DNA of 64,000 bases from positions 1 to 64,000 of the forward strand of contig JAHBWC010000028.1 in NCBI GenBank assembly GCA_019637225.1, in the 5' to 3' direction. The position numbers were made by a program, and so were the translations under genes. Every line of letters begins with the position of its first letter. The stretch's first letter is position 1. This document shows, piece after piece, positions 51,265 through 59,714 of the stretch. The notes beneath the pieces were generated by a model that searched no databases, was not told the origin of the DNA, and worked only from the letters and a program-made list of their open reading frames with translations. Source of the DNA: Labilithrix sp. GTDB lineage: Bacteria; Myxococcota_A; Polyangia; Polyangiales; Polyangiaceae.

Positions 51265-53334
51265 CTACTCGCCCGAGCCGGCCGGGCCCGAGCGCGTCGC
51301 GGCCTTGAGGCGCGCCGAGGCGGCCGGATCGTTCACGAGCAGCTTCTCGACCAGGCCGAGCACCGCCTCGTCGTCCGGGCGCATCGCCGACTCGACGAGG
51401 CTCTTCACGTGCGGGCTCGCGTCGACCGCGCCGTCGATCGCCTGACCGACGCTGACGGCCTTGACGAAGCGATCGAAGAACGCGCCGTCGCCGCCGACGA
51501 TGTTGAACTTCGCGTTGGAGAACGCCTGCGCGAGGATCTGCGCCTGAGCCTCGGCCACGCTCGTCTTGGCGTGGATCGTCTCGAGCTCGATCGTCTTCTC
51601 CTTGTCGAGGCGGAGCCGGAACTCCTCGTGCCCGCGGCTCGCGTCGTCGAGCGCCTTCATCGAGGCGGCCTTCTCGGCGATGCCCGCGGCCTCCGCGACG
51701 AGCTTCTCGCGCGTGATCTTGGCGAGCGCGAGGCCCTTCTGCTCCTCGCCCGACGCCTCGGCGACGAGCCTCTCGCGAAGCGCCGACGCCTCGGCGACGC
51801 CGAGCTTCTCGACCGCCGCCGCGTCGGCCTCCTTCACCTTCACCTTGGCGAGCCCCTGGCGCTCTTCGCCGGCCGCCACGGACTGCATCTTCTCGAGCGC
51901 GACGCGCGCCTCGACGAGGCCCTGCTTCTCCGTCGCCATGGCGTCGGCCTCCTTCACGCGGGCCTTCGCGAGGCCCTCGGCGGCGGCCTCGGCCTGCGTG
52001 CCCTCGGCGAGGCGGATCTTCGCCCGCGCCAACTTGTCGGCGGTCTCGAGCTCGGCGTCGGCCGTGATCGACTTCTGCCGGGCCGCGTGCTTCGCGACTT
52101 CCTCGGCGGCCTCGGCGGCCTTCACCTGCTTGACGAGCACCGTGGCGGCCTCGGCCTCCGCCTGGATCTTGAGCGCTTCGCGATCGCGGTTCGCGCCGGC
52201 GATCGTCCGCACGTCCTTGATGTGCTCTTCCTCGACCGCCACGGTCTTCTCGACCGCGATGCGGGCGCGGACGACGTCGGCGATCTCCTTCTTCTGCTGC
52301 TCGACTTCCTTGTCGCGCGCGATCCCGACGAGGGCGACCTCGCGCTCGCGGCCGATCGCCTCGAGCTGGCGAGCCTTCTCGACGCGCTCGGTCTCGACGG
52401 CGACCTCGCGCTCGCGGTTCTTCTGGGCGACGGCGACGCCGCGCTGCTTCGCCTGCTCGGCGATGAGCGCTTCTTCCTCGTTCTTGTGATGAACGATGTG
52501 CGTCTTCTTCGACTCCTCGCTCGCCACGCGCGCGGCCTCGTTCTGCTCGCGCGACTGCGCGATCGCGATCTCCTTGAGCTTCTTCGCCTCGGCCTCCGCG
52601 CGGCGCTGCTCGAAGTTGAAGATCGCCTCGTCGGACTTGAGGTTCTCGCTCCCCATCTCCATGCGCTCGCGCTGCCGGAGCTCGTTCGTCTTCACGTTGT
52701 GGGCGACGGTGATCTCGGTGATCTTCCGGATGCCGTCGGCGTCCATGATGTTGTCGCGGTCGAGCGCCTCGAGCGGCGTCTGCTCGAGGTAGTCGATGGC
52801 GGCGTCGTCGAGGATGAAGCCGTTCAGGTCCTTGCCGATGACCTCGATGATCTTGTCCTTGAAGTCGTCGCGCTTCGTGTAGAGCTCCTCGAAGTTGAAG
52901 TGCTTGCCTACGGTCTTGAGCGCCTCGGCGAACTTCGACGTGAACAGCTCCTGGAGCGTCTTCGGATCGCTCGCGCGCGCGCAGCCGATCGACTGGGCGA
53001 CCTTGAGGACGTCGTCCGCGGTCTTGTTCACGCGGACGAAGAAGGTGACGTTGATGTCTGCGCGGATGTTGTCGTTGCAGATGAGCCCCTCCTTGCCGCG
53101 GCGGTCGATGTCGATCGTCTTGACCGAGAGGTCCATCGTCTCGGCGCGGTTGATGACCGGGAACACCATCCGACCGGTGAACGCCACCTCCGCGTCCTTG
53201 CCCGTCGTGTTGACGATGAGCGCCTTGCCTTGCTCCACCTGGCGATAAAACCGCGAGAACATCGCGAGGACGCCGAGGAGGATGATGAACAGCGCGCCGA
53301 CGATGGCGCCGACCAGGATGGCAGTCTCGGGCAT
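51265..53334 (-). CDS. Flotillin/SPFH-domain protein (YqiK-like)
   Basis: The 689-residue protein starts at ATG 53334 after GGGGAGAAGAGA. A single membrane helix lies at residues 6-28 (ILVGAIVGALFIILLGVLAM). The SPFH/Band-7 domain follows (about 30-220), then a very long Ala/Glu/Lys coiled coil with repeating VEA/AAE heptads to about 600, and a C-terminal helical tail. This is the YqiK/flotillin layout. Such proteins form membrane microdomains and oligomeric rings. A YqiJ-like OB-fold gene lies on the same strand 3 kb upstream, separated by two genes. In other bacteria YqiJ and YqiK genes are adjacent. Confidence 0.88.
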   Translation of the reverse strand: MPETAILVGAIVGALFIILLGVLAMFSRFYRQVEQGKALIVNTTGKDAEVAFTGRMVFPVINRAETMDLSVKTIDIDRRGKEGLICNDNIRADINVTFFVRVNKTADDVLKVAQSIGCARASDPKTLQELFTSKFAEALKTVGKHFNFEELYTKRDDFKDKIIEVIGKDLNGFILDDAAIDYLEQTPLEALDRDNIMDADGIRKITEITVAHNVKTNELRQRERMEMGSENLKSDEAIFNFEQRRAEAEAKKLKEIAIAQSREQNEAARVASEESKKTHIVHHKNEEEALIAEQAKQRGVAVAQKNREREVAVETERVEKARQLEAIGREREVALVGIARDKEVEQQKKEIADVVRARIAVEKTVAVEEEHIKDVRTIAGANRDREALKIQAEAEAATVLVKQVKAAEAAEEVAKHAARQKSITADAELETADKLARAKIRLAEGTQAEAAAEGLAKARVKEADAMATEKQGLVEARVALEKMQSVAAGEERQGLAKVKVKEADAAAVEKLGVAEASALRERLVAEASGEEQKGLALAKITREKLVAEAAGIAEKAASMKALDDASRGHEEFRLRLDKEKTIELETIHAKTSVAEAQAQILAQAFSNAKFNIVGGDGAFFDRFVKAVSVGQAIDGAVDASPHVKSLVESAMRPDDEAVLGLVEKLLVNDPAASARLKAATRSGPAGSGE

Positions 53335-53639
53335 GACGACTCTCTTCTCCCCACGAACCGTGGAGCCGCTTACCGGCACCACGCGAGGGTGAGACCGGTC
53401 TCCTGGGGCACCGCGCGAACGTGGAGCCCCTGGCGCGGGCGAGACATCCGCACGCGCCCCGTTTCAAGGCCGGAAGGGTCGCATGTCTAGGCGGGGGAAT
53501 GGAGCGCCATTTTCGGCCGCCTCGGCCTCCCCTCGACACACGTGCAGGTGTGCGAGATCGCCCACCGGAGCCACGGTGTGAACGGGGAAGCGGGCGGCGG
53601 CCCGCGCGAACGGCACGCGGGGAGCGCGCGGTCGCGCTC
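53335..53639. other. Intergenic region upstream of flotillin gene
   Basis: The 305 bases between the flotillin start and the end of the next leftward gene hold no convincing gene. The flotillin ribosome-binding site is at the left border, and the promoter should lie in the first 100-200 bases upstream of 53334. No strong dyad is seen. Confidence 0.4.
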
Positions 53640-55244
53640 TCAGCGGCGGCGGCGAACGAACGCGGCGACGCCGAGGAGGATGCCGAGCATCGGGAGCCCC
53701 GAGCTCGCGCCCGTGCTGCTCGGGCTCGCCGAGCAGCCGTTCGCCGAGGTCTTCTTCTTCTTTTTGGCGACGGCCGGCTCGTCGTCGCCGTAGTCGCTCG
53801 CGTCGTCGTTCACGTCGTCCGCCGGCGGATCCGAGTAGTCCGCGTCCGAGGACGAGGAGCCGGGGCTCGCCGAGTCGGCCGGCGGAGGCGCATCCTGCGG
53901 CTTCGCGTCGCCCGGCGTCTCGGCCGGCTTCGCGTTGCCGACCTTGAGCTCGAGCGTCTTGGCGACGTCGAAGCCGTTGTCGATCCCGTCGAGGTCGCAC
54001 GGGGTCCAGGCCTCGCCGCCGTTCGCGGAGGCGCGGAACGCGACGATGTAGTCGCCGTCGGCGAGCGCCGAGACGCTGCCCTCGAACGACATCTCGAACG
54101 CGGCGCCCGTCGCCTCGGTGGCGGCGCGCGCGGGGAGCCAGCGCACCTTCGTCGGCGCGCTCTTCAGCGCGATGCCGAAGCGTCCGAACGGAGCGGAGCG
54201 CGCCTGCATGTCCTTGAACGCGACCTTCGCCGTCACCTTCGCCTCGCCACCGGTCGCGATCGGATCGAGCTTCGCCGTCTCGATCTTGCACGCGGCCACG
54301 GTGCCGCCCGACTGGTAGCCCCAGAGGCCCGCCGGCGCGTAGGGGAAGTTCCTGAGGATCGGCTTGTCGATGACGATCGGCTTGAACGCATCCGGCGCGT
54401 GCTCGCGGATGAAGTCGGCGTAGCGACCGAGCTGCGCGACCTTCCACGCGCCGGCCGAGCATCCGTTGCCGGTGTCGGCGGCGGCCGCGGGGCCGTCCTG
54501 GTTCGGGCGCTCGCGACCGTTGTCGCCGGCGGCCTTCGGACCATTGGCCGCGTCCGCCGCGGGCGCCGCGGGAGCCTCGGCGGCGATGACGAGGCCGGAG
54601 AGGCCGCACGTCCCGCGGATGTTGAAGCCCGCGAGCTTCGTCGCGGTGCTCGAGCAGACCGGCGCGCCGAGGTCGCCCGCGCAGATCTCGCTGCCCTGCG
54701 CGGGGAAGATCGTGCTGTGCATCTCGGTCTCGGACGTGAGCCGCCCGGCGATCGACGAGGCCTCGCCCTTGCCGGGATCGAAGAAGCCCGCGCCGTCGGT
54801 CGTCGCGATGCCGTTGATCGCGTAGCCGTCGCGGAGCGGCGCGTGCGTGATGACCGCCCGCGTCCCGCCGATCGCGCGATCGATCTCGACGATCGCGATG
54901 TCCGCGTCCGCCTGCGCAGGCACGTGGACCGCGACGACCTTCGCGCGAGCGCCCTTGCCGTCCCTGTCGGCGGCGCGCCCGAGGATCATGCCTTCCTTCG
55001 CACACGACTTGGCGGTGACGGCGACCTTGTCACCGAGCAGCGCGCCGGCGCACTTCGGCGGGACCGTGTTCAGCTGCGCGCCGTCGAACAGGTAGACGAC
55101 GGGCGACTCGATCGAGCCCGATCCGCCCGTGACGTCCTGCTGCGCCTCGTCGGCGTTGTCGTCTTCCTCCGGCGCGCACGCGACGAGGCTGCCGGTGGCG
55201 GCGAGGAGGAGCGAGAGGGCGAGGACCGAGCTGACGGGGCGCAT
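53640..55244 (-). CDS. Catalytically inactive trypsin-like lipoprotein with MYXO-CTERM-like tail
   Basis: The 534-residue protein starts at ATG 55244 with a lipoprotein signal ending in SLVAC. Residues about 40-215 follow the trypsin (S1) fold, but the catalytic triad is broken. The usual TAAHC is TAKSC with Ser80 in place of His, DADIAIVE keeps Asp115, and the usual GDSGAP is GDLGAP with Leu192 in place of Ser. A long unassigned region follows. The C-terminus is Asp/Ser/Lys-rich, then CSASPSSTGASSG, a hydrophobic helix and RRRR, matching the MYXO-CTERM sorting signal. It may bind a ligand instead of cleaving. It is probably displayed at the cell surface. Confidence 0.72.
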   Translation of the reverse strand: MRPVSSVLALSLLLAATGSLVACAPEEDDNADEAQQDVTGGSGSIESPVVYLFDGAQLNTVPPKCAGALLGDKVAVTAKSCAKEGMILGRAADRDGKGARAKVVAVHVPAQADADIAIVEIDRAIGGTRAVITHAPLRDGYAINGIATTDGAGFFDPGKGEASSIAGRLTSETEMHSTIFPAQGSEICAGDLGAPVCSSTATKLAGFNIRGTCGLSGLVIAAEAPAAPAADAANGPKAAGDNGRERPNQDGPAAAADTGNGCSAGAWKVAQLGRYADFIREHAPDAFKPIVIDKPILRNFPYAPAGLWGYQSGGTVAACKIETAKLDPIATGGEAKVTAKVAFKDMQARSAPFGRFGIALKSAPTKVRWLPARAATEATGAAFEMSFEGSVSALADGDYIVAFRASANGGEAWTPCDLDGIDNGFDVAKTLELKVGNAKPAETPGDAKPQDAPPPADSASPGSSSSDADYSDPPADDVNDDASDYGDDEPAVAKKKKKTSANGCSASPSSTGASSGLPMLGILLGVAAFVRRRR

Positions 55245-55412
55245 GCCATACACGTATCCAAATGTCGTACCATGTGACTGCGCTGAAATTATGTCGGTTT
55301 TCAGGACGAGCTGGATCGCCGAGCCCCCGACCGCCCGCGCCGACACCCCAGGGGCCGGCGTGGCTCGGGCCGGCGCGCCGGAGGCGCCAAGCCGCGACGG
55401 GGTCCCCGCCCG

Positions 55413-56300
55413 CTAGCCCCGACGCGCGCGCATCTGGTGGAGCGCCAGCTTCACCGGCGTCTCGCCGACCAGCTTCACCGCCCACGCGTCGAGCGCGCCG
55501 TCGAGGACGGGCACGCGCCCGAGCAGCGGCGCGACGCGCCACGCGACGTTGTTGACCGCGCGGAGCGGCAGCTCACGGCGAGGCCGGTCGGGCAGGCCCG
55601 CGAGCCGGCGCAGATCGCGGGGCACGAGCGTCGCCGCCGCGGGACCGAAGACGCTCGCGGCGACGCGCAGGTCCCACGGCGTTCGTCCGGCGAGGCGCGG
55701 ACGGACGATGAAGTCGATCGTCCGCGCGGCTTCAGCCGAGACGCAGAGGCGCGATCGCACGCCGGCGAAGTACTTGCGGTACGCGGCGACCGAGTCGGGG
55801 ACGATCTCCCGCGGCAGGCCGATGAGCTCGGCGGCGACGACCTGCTCGGCGAGGTAGCGATCGCGCTCGGCGAGCGTGAGGTATCCCGCGTAGGCGCGGT
55901 ACGCGGCGACGAACGAGTGGACCTCGGTGCAGTGGACCCACAGCATCGTCTCGGGATCGTCCGCGGAGAACGGCTGGCCGGTGACCGGATCGGTGCCGCG
56001 CACGCGCGCGTGGAGCTTCTTCACGCGCGCGACGGCGGCGAGGGCGGTCGCGCGATCGCCGAAGACGATCGACGCGACGTACGCCGAAGTCCCGCGGAGG
56101 CGCTTCAGCGGGTCGGCGCGGAAGTCCGAGTACTGCGAGACGCCCGCCATCGCGAGCGGGTGCATCGTCTGGACGATCAGCGCGCGCATGCCGCCGATCA
56201 GCGCGACGGGGTGACCGATGACCCTCCAGCTGACGCTGCCCGGCTCGAAGAAGCGCGCGCTCCGAGCGGAGTCGACGCGCGGCTCCGGCCCGGCGCTCAT
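55413..56300 (-). CDS. Oxygenase MpaB-like protein (DUF2236)
   Basis: The 295-residue product starts at ATG 56300, overlapping the preceding YqiJ-like gene stop (ATGA). It has the DUF2236/MpaB pattern: an early GMRALIVQTMHPLAMAGV segment with His, then DPETMLWVHCTEVHSF with two more potential heme or metal His, and AAYRAYAGYLT. Such oxygenases of fungi and actinobacteria use heme to cleave or modify lipids or rubber-like polymers. The substrate here is unknown. No signal peptide. Being coupled to the YqiJ-like gene is notable. Confidence 0.8.
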   Translation of the reverse strand: MSAGPEPRVDSARSARFFEPGSVSWRVIGHPVALIGGMRALIVQTMHPLAMAGVSQYSDFRADPLKRLRGTSAYVASIVFGDRATALAAVARVKKLHARVRGTDPVTGQPFSADDPETMLWVHCTEVHSFVAAYRAYAGYLTLAERDRYLAEQVVAAELIGLPREIVPDSVAAYRKYFAGVRSRLCVSAEAARTIDFIVRPRLAGRTPWDLRVAASVFGPAAATLVPRDLRRLAGLPDRPRRELPLRAVNNVAWRVAPLLGRVPVLDGALDAWAVKLVGETPVKLALHQMRARRG

Positions 56301-57103
56301 CGCGCGCGCCGCCGCCGTGGCTCTTCGTCGTCGAGGACGTCGTCGAGGACGTCGAGCGGCGCGACGGTGAACTCCTGCCGGGTGGCGTCGTAGCCGACGA
56401 TGACGGCCTGATCGCCGCGCGCGAGCTTCTCGCCCGACTCTACGCGCACGCGGACGACGACGCCCGCGCCTCCGTCCTCGAGCGTGGCCTCGCCGAAGCG
56501 ATCGGTCACCGTGCCCGTGCGGATCGTGCACATCTTGCCGACCAGCGCGTTGTGCGTCGTCGCCTTGATCGGGGTGAAGACGCGCGCGAGCGGCCGCACC
56601 ACGACGGACGTCGGGAAGAGCGCGAGCATCGGCGCGACGACGAGGAGCGCCGCCTTCGCGAGCGTGGTCACGATCCCCTCGCCGGGGAGGACCGCGAGCA
56701 CCGCCTTCATGCCGAGGATCGTGAAGACCCACGAGAACAAGAGGAGGGCGCTCATCACGACGGTCGCGGGGGCCGAGCGGAGCTTCAGCGCGGCGATGAT
56801 GCCGGCGTTGCCCCCGCCGACGTCGCCGACGTCGGCGTCGTGCCCGTGTCCACCTGCGCCCTCGAGGTGGTCGGCCGCGCCCTCGAGCATGCCCTTGGTC
56901 GCGCCCTCGAGCGCGCCCTTCGCGACCCCGTCGATCGCGGCGTCCACGGCGCCGTCGACCGCGGCGTCCACGGCGCCGTCGCCGAGCAGGTTCACGTGGG
57001 CCGCGCCCACCATGACGAACACCCAGTAGACGAGCGCGACGCCGAGCAGGACGGTGTAGACGACCGCCGGAAACGACAGCGCGAGCGCGAGGAAGGGGGC
57101 CAT
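56297..57103 (-). CDS. YqiJ-like membrane protein with OB-fold tail
   Basis: The 268-residue product starts at ATG 57103; an upstream ATG at 57127 is possible. Helices near residues 5-35 (LALSFPAVVYTVLLGVALVY) and about 110-175 flank an Ala/Asp/Gly repeat (AVDAAVDGAVDAAIDG), reflecting a DNA repeat near 56930-56990. The last 80 residues look like an OB-fold (VGKMCTIRTGTVTDRFGEAT ... GDQAVIVGYD), as in YqiJ, the usual partner of flotillin YqiK. Its stop overlaps the MpaB gene, and the K+-channel-like gene starts divergently 70 bases away. A membrane-stability or lipid-domain role is inferred. Confidence 0.65.
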   Translation of the reverse strand: MAPFLALALSFPAVVYTVLLGVALVYWVFVMVGAAHVNLLGDGAVDAAVDGAVDAAIDGVAKGALEGATKGMLEGAADHLEGAGGHGHDADVGDVGGGNAGIIAALKLRSAPATVVMSALLLFSWVFTILGMKAVLAVLPGEGIVTTLAKAALLVVAPMLALFPTSVVVRPLARVFTPIKATTHNALVGKMCTIRTGTVTDRFGEATLEDGGAGVVVRVRVESGEKLARGDQAVIVGYDATRQEFTVAPLDVLDDVLDDEEPRRRRAR

Positions 57104-57172
57104 GTCGGCCCTTCGAGCGTACGTCATCGGCTCGGTCGACGACGCCTCTTTCGCGGCGTAGCATCCGGGACG

Positions 57173-57613
57173 ATGCAGAAGCGCCCGCTCCTCGTCCTGG
57201 CCGCACTGGCCGCGGCCTCCGAGCCGGACTTCGGACGCGAGGCGATCGCGCGACTCAAGTCCGGCGTCCGCGAGAAGTACGCCGAGGACCCGATGGGCTC
57301 GACCGTCACCACGGTGCTCGTCGCGAGCTGGCTCTTCTACCGCGCCGAGCGTGGCCACAACCCGAAGGTGCGGACCTTCTACGACGCGCTGCTCTACGTC
57401 TCGACCAACCTCTCCGTCGGCTACAGCGACATCTTCGCCAAGACGCCCGAGGGCAAGACGATCGGCTCCGCCCTGATGACCTTCGGCCCCGCGATGGCGG
57501 CCGGCGTGCTCGGCGAGCCGGGCGCGGCGAAGAAGAGCGACGCCGACGCCGAGGCGGTCGTCGAGCGCCTCGACCGCATCCTCGCCGTGCTCGAGCAGCG
57601 CGCGGCCGGCTGA
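57173..57613 (+). CDS. One-pore K+-channel-like membrane protein
   Basis: The 146-residue protein starts at ATG 57173. Residues 43-57 form a first helix (STVTTVLVASWLFYR), 68-80 a pore helix (TFYDALLYVSTNL), then SVGYSD at 81-86 sits where K+ channels have TVGYGD, and 95-113 form a second helix (KTIGSALMTFGPAMAAGVL). The helix-pore-helix layout matches KcsA-type channels. The filter is altered (Ser for Gly), so ion selectivity is uncertain. A basic/acidic coiled-coil tail (DADAEAVVERLDRILAVLEQ) ends the protein. It may be a channel, a divergent one, or a structural homolog without conductance. Confidence 0.55.
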   Translation: MQKRPLLVLAALAAASEPDFGREAIARLKSGVREKYAEDPMGSTVTTVLVASWLFYRAERGHNPKVRTFYDALLYVSTNLSVGYSDIFAKTPEGKTIGSALMTFGPAMAAGVLGEPGAAKKSDADAEAVVERLDRILAVLEQRAAG

Positions 57614-57627
57614 CCGCGCGCCGGCCG
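57603..57627 (+). terminator. GC-rich hairpin at end of channel-like gene
   Basis: CGGCCGGC at 57603-57610 pairs perfectly with GCCGGCCG at 57620-57627. The loop contains the stop codon of the channel-like gene. It lies 22 bases before the end of the convergent Bax-inhibitor gene. No T-tract. Confidence 0.4.
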
Positions 57628-57649
57628 TCGAGCTCCGTCGGCGATCGCG

Positions 57650-58360
57650 TCAGTCGCGACGGCGGCCGAAGAGGCGGAGGAGGAAGAGGAACATGTTGAT
57701 GAAGTCGAGGTAGAGCATCAGCGCCCCGACCAGCGGCATGTTGGCGTGCGCCTGCCCGCTCGCGAACAGATCCTTCAGCTTCTGCGTGTCGTACGCCGTC
57801 AACGCGGCGAAGACGAGGACACCGACGATGCTGATGACGAACTGCAGCCCGCTGCTCGCGAGGAAGAGGTTCACGAGCGACGCGAGGATGAGCCCGATGA
57901 GCGCGAAGATCGCGAAGCGTCCGACGGCGCTGAGGTCGCGCTTCGTCACGAGCCCGACGACCGAGAGGCCCGCGAACGCGCCTGCGGTGACGAAGAACAC
58001 CGAGCCGATCGATGCGGCCGTATAGACGAGGAAGATGACGCTCATCGTCGTGCCGGTCAGCGCCGCGTAGGCGAAGAACATGGCCGCGACGGCCGCTGTG
58101 CTCGCGCGCACGGCCACGTGGTTGAACGCCATGACGAGCCCGAGCTGTCCGAAGAGCAACGCGTAGAAGACGATGCGGTTGCCGAGGATGATCTCGAGCG
58201 CGGCCGGAGAATTCGCGACCAGCAGCGCGACGAGGCCCGTGAGGGCGAGCCCAGCCGCCATCCAGCGGTAGGTGGCCCAGAGGGCGTCGCTGACGAGCGG
58301 CGCGGGCCGGGCGATTGCACCGTGAGGGGACGGCCAACGCCGTCGATCGTCGTAGTTCAT
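57650..58360 (-). CDS. Bax inhibitor-1/YccA family membrane protein
   Basis: The 236-residue product starts at ATG 58360 (MNYDDRRRW); an earlier ATG at 58381 is possible. Seven hydrophobic helices are visible, for example WMAAGLALTGLVALLVANSP, NRIVFYALLFGQLGLVMAF and LVGALMLYLDFINMFLFLLR. The conserved DTQKLKDL segment and the LYLDFINMFLFLLRLFG end fit the BI-1 family. These proteins act as Ca2+ leak or H+-dependent channels or quality-control factors such as YccA at FtsH. The function here is not decided. It diverges from the zinc-finger membrane protein gene. Confidence 0.9.
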   Translation of the reverse strand: MNYDDRRRWPSPHGAIARPAPLVSDALWATYRWMAAGLALTGLVALLVANSPAALEIILGNRIVFYALLFGQLGLVMAFNHVAVRASTAAVAAMFFAYAALTGTTMSVIFLVYTAASIGSVFFVTAGAFAGLSVVGLVTKRDLSAVGRFAIFALIGLILASLVNLFLASSGLQFVISIVGVLVFAALTAYDTQKLKDLFASGQAHANMPLVGALMLYLDFINMFLFLLRLFGRRRD

Positions 58361-58434
58361 CGTGGCGCCAAACTTACGCATCACTTCGGGATCGCGGAAG
58401 TGCGACGTGCGCTGCGGCGGGGAGGTACAGACGC

Positions 58435-58845
58435 ATGAGCTATCCGGAATCGCCGATCAGTACGGCCTCCATCGGATTTGGAGGCGCTTTGATGCTGGGC
58501 GGGCTCGCCCTCGTCGTCGTCGCAGCGGGCATCAGCCACGACTCGCGCATGTTCATGCTCGGAGGTCTGCTCGTCGTGGGCGGGGTGCTCCGACTCACGA
58601 CCGCGCTCGCGAGCGACGCGCGGCGGCGACGCAAGCACCCCGTCGATCCGAGCGATCCTCGGTGGCACGGCGGCGCGGGGATCACGCAGCTCGCAGGCCG
58701 GACGTGCATCGAGTGCGGCCGCCGCATCACGATCGGCGCCGACGGCATGAGCTGCAGCCAGTGCCACGCGCCCGCGCACATCGACTGCGAGGAGCTTCAC
58801 CTCGCGCACGCCCACGGGCCCGAGATCGCCTTCCCGTTCCGCTGA
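58435..58845 (+). CDS. Membrane protein with C-terminal zinc-binding domain
   Basis: The 136-residue product starts at ATG 58435 after GGGGAGG. Two hydrophobic helices at about 14-34 and 40-58 are followed by a basic RRRRK stretch. Residues 89-115 contain a Cys/His cluster (CIECGRR, CSQCHAPAH, DCEELHLAHAH), the pattern of a cross-braced zinc-binding module of RING/PHD size. The family is not recognised. It could be a small membrane-anchored adaptor. Confidence 0.65.
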   Translation: MSYPESPISTASIGFGGALMLGGLALVVVAAGISHDSRMFMLGGLLVVGGVLRLTTALASDARRRRKHPVDPSDPRWHGGAGITQLAGRTCIECGRRITIGADGMSCSQCHAPAHIDCEELHLAHAHGPEIAFPFR

Positions 58846-58993
58846 CGCCGCGCCTCGACGCGACGGCGCGCCATGGCCGAACGGCCTTCGCGCGCCGTCG
58901 CGCTCTTCACTGCACGCGCACAGCCTCGCGGTAACTGCGAAATCGTGCGCCCAACGCGTTGCGAGCGAACGACATGATGCTATCCCGTCCTAC

Positions 58994-59367
58994 ATGCGGC
59001 ACATCGTCGGCACGGTCGGAGTCCTCGTCGCGCTCGCGTTCCTCGGCGGCTGCGCGTCGCAACCGACGCGGGCTCGGGCCCCGGCGGACGTCTTCGGCGC
59101 GATGAACGCGGAGCTCTCGCGCTCGCTGACGAAGGGCGACGCCTTCGACGCGATGAACGACGAGCTCGCCCACGCGATCGGGACGACCACGCTCGCGAGC
59201 GCGGTCGTGCTCGGACCGATGCCACTGCCCGAGTCGCGCCTGTCGCTCGCGGCGAGACGCGCGCGCTCCAGACCTGGGGCGTCGCCGAGGCGGAGCTGGA
59301 AGAGCCCGCCGAGAGCGAGCTCGTCAGCGGGATCGATCCGGGCGGCATCCCCGACACGCGCGAGTAG
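58994..59367 (+). CDS. Small lipoprotein, apparently frameshifted
   Basis: ATG 58994 opens a lipoprotein (signal ending in LGGC) with two similar segments, FGAMNAELSRSL and DAMNDELAHAI. Around 59250-59265 the frame becomes Arg/Ser-rich (ARRARSRPGASPRRSWK). Shifting by one base restores normal composition (ALQTWGVAEAELEEP ... GIDPGGIPDTRE) and a TAG at 59365. This suggests a one-base deletion in the sequence or in the gene. The span given is the reconstructed gene. In the uncorrected frame the gene would run on to about 60160 with implausible composition. Function unknown. Confidence 0.5.
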
Positions 59368-59625
59368 CGCGCCTCGGTCGCGCCGATTGCGGCGCGCGAG
59401 CCTCAGCGGATCGCCGCGACGCTCGTCTGGACGCTGCTCGATCCGCCTCGCACCGGGCTCGCCGCGACGCGCGCTGAGAAACCCGGATGCCCAGCGCGCA
59501 ACGGGCGCGAGGACGCGCCGGCACGCTACGCGCAGAGAGCTTCATCAGCATCGACGGCGCCGAGGGATCGTCTCACCGCTCCCCTCTCCTCGGCGCTCTC
59601 TCGCGCCTTCGATGGCTACCGTCCT

Positions 59626-59665
59626 GGGCCGCATCGCAATTCGGCGATGCGGCCCTTTCCCTTTT
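59626..59665 (+). terminator. Rho-independent terminator with perfect 12-bp stem
   Basis: GGGCCGCATCGC at 59626-59637 pairs perfectly with GCGATGCGGCCC at 59644-59655 around AATTCG. It is followed by TTTCCCTTTT at 59656-59665. This is the clearest intrinsic terminator of the window. Its T-tract serves rightward transcription, so a rightward transcript continues about 260 bases beyond the lipoprotein stop. Confidence 0.8.
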
Positions 59666-59714
59666 CGGCGCGCGAGGAGCGGAGGCGAACGCGTCCTCAC
59701 CGGGCGCGGCGCGT

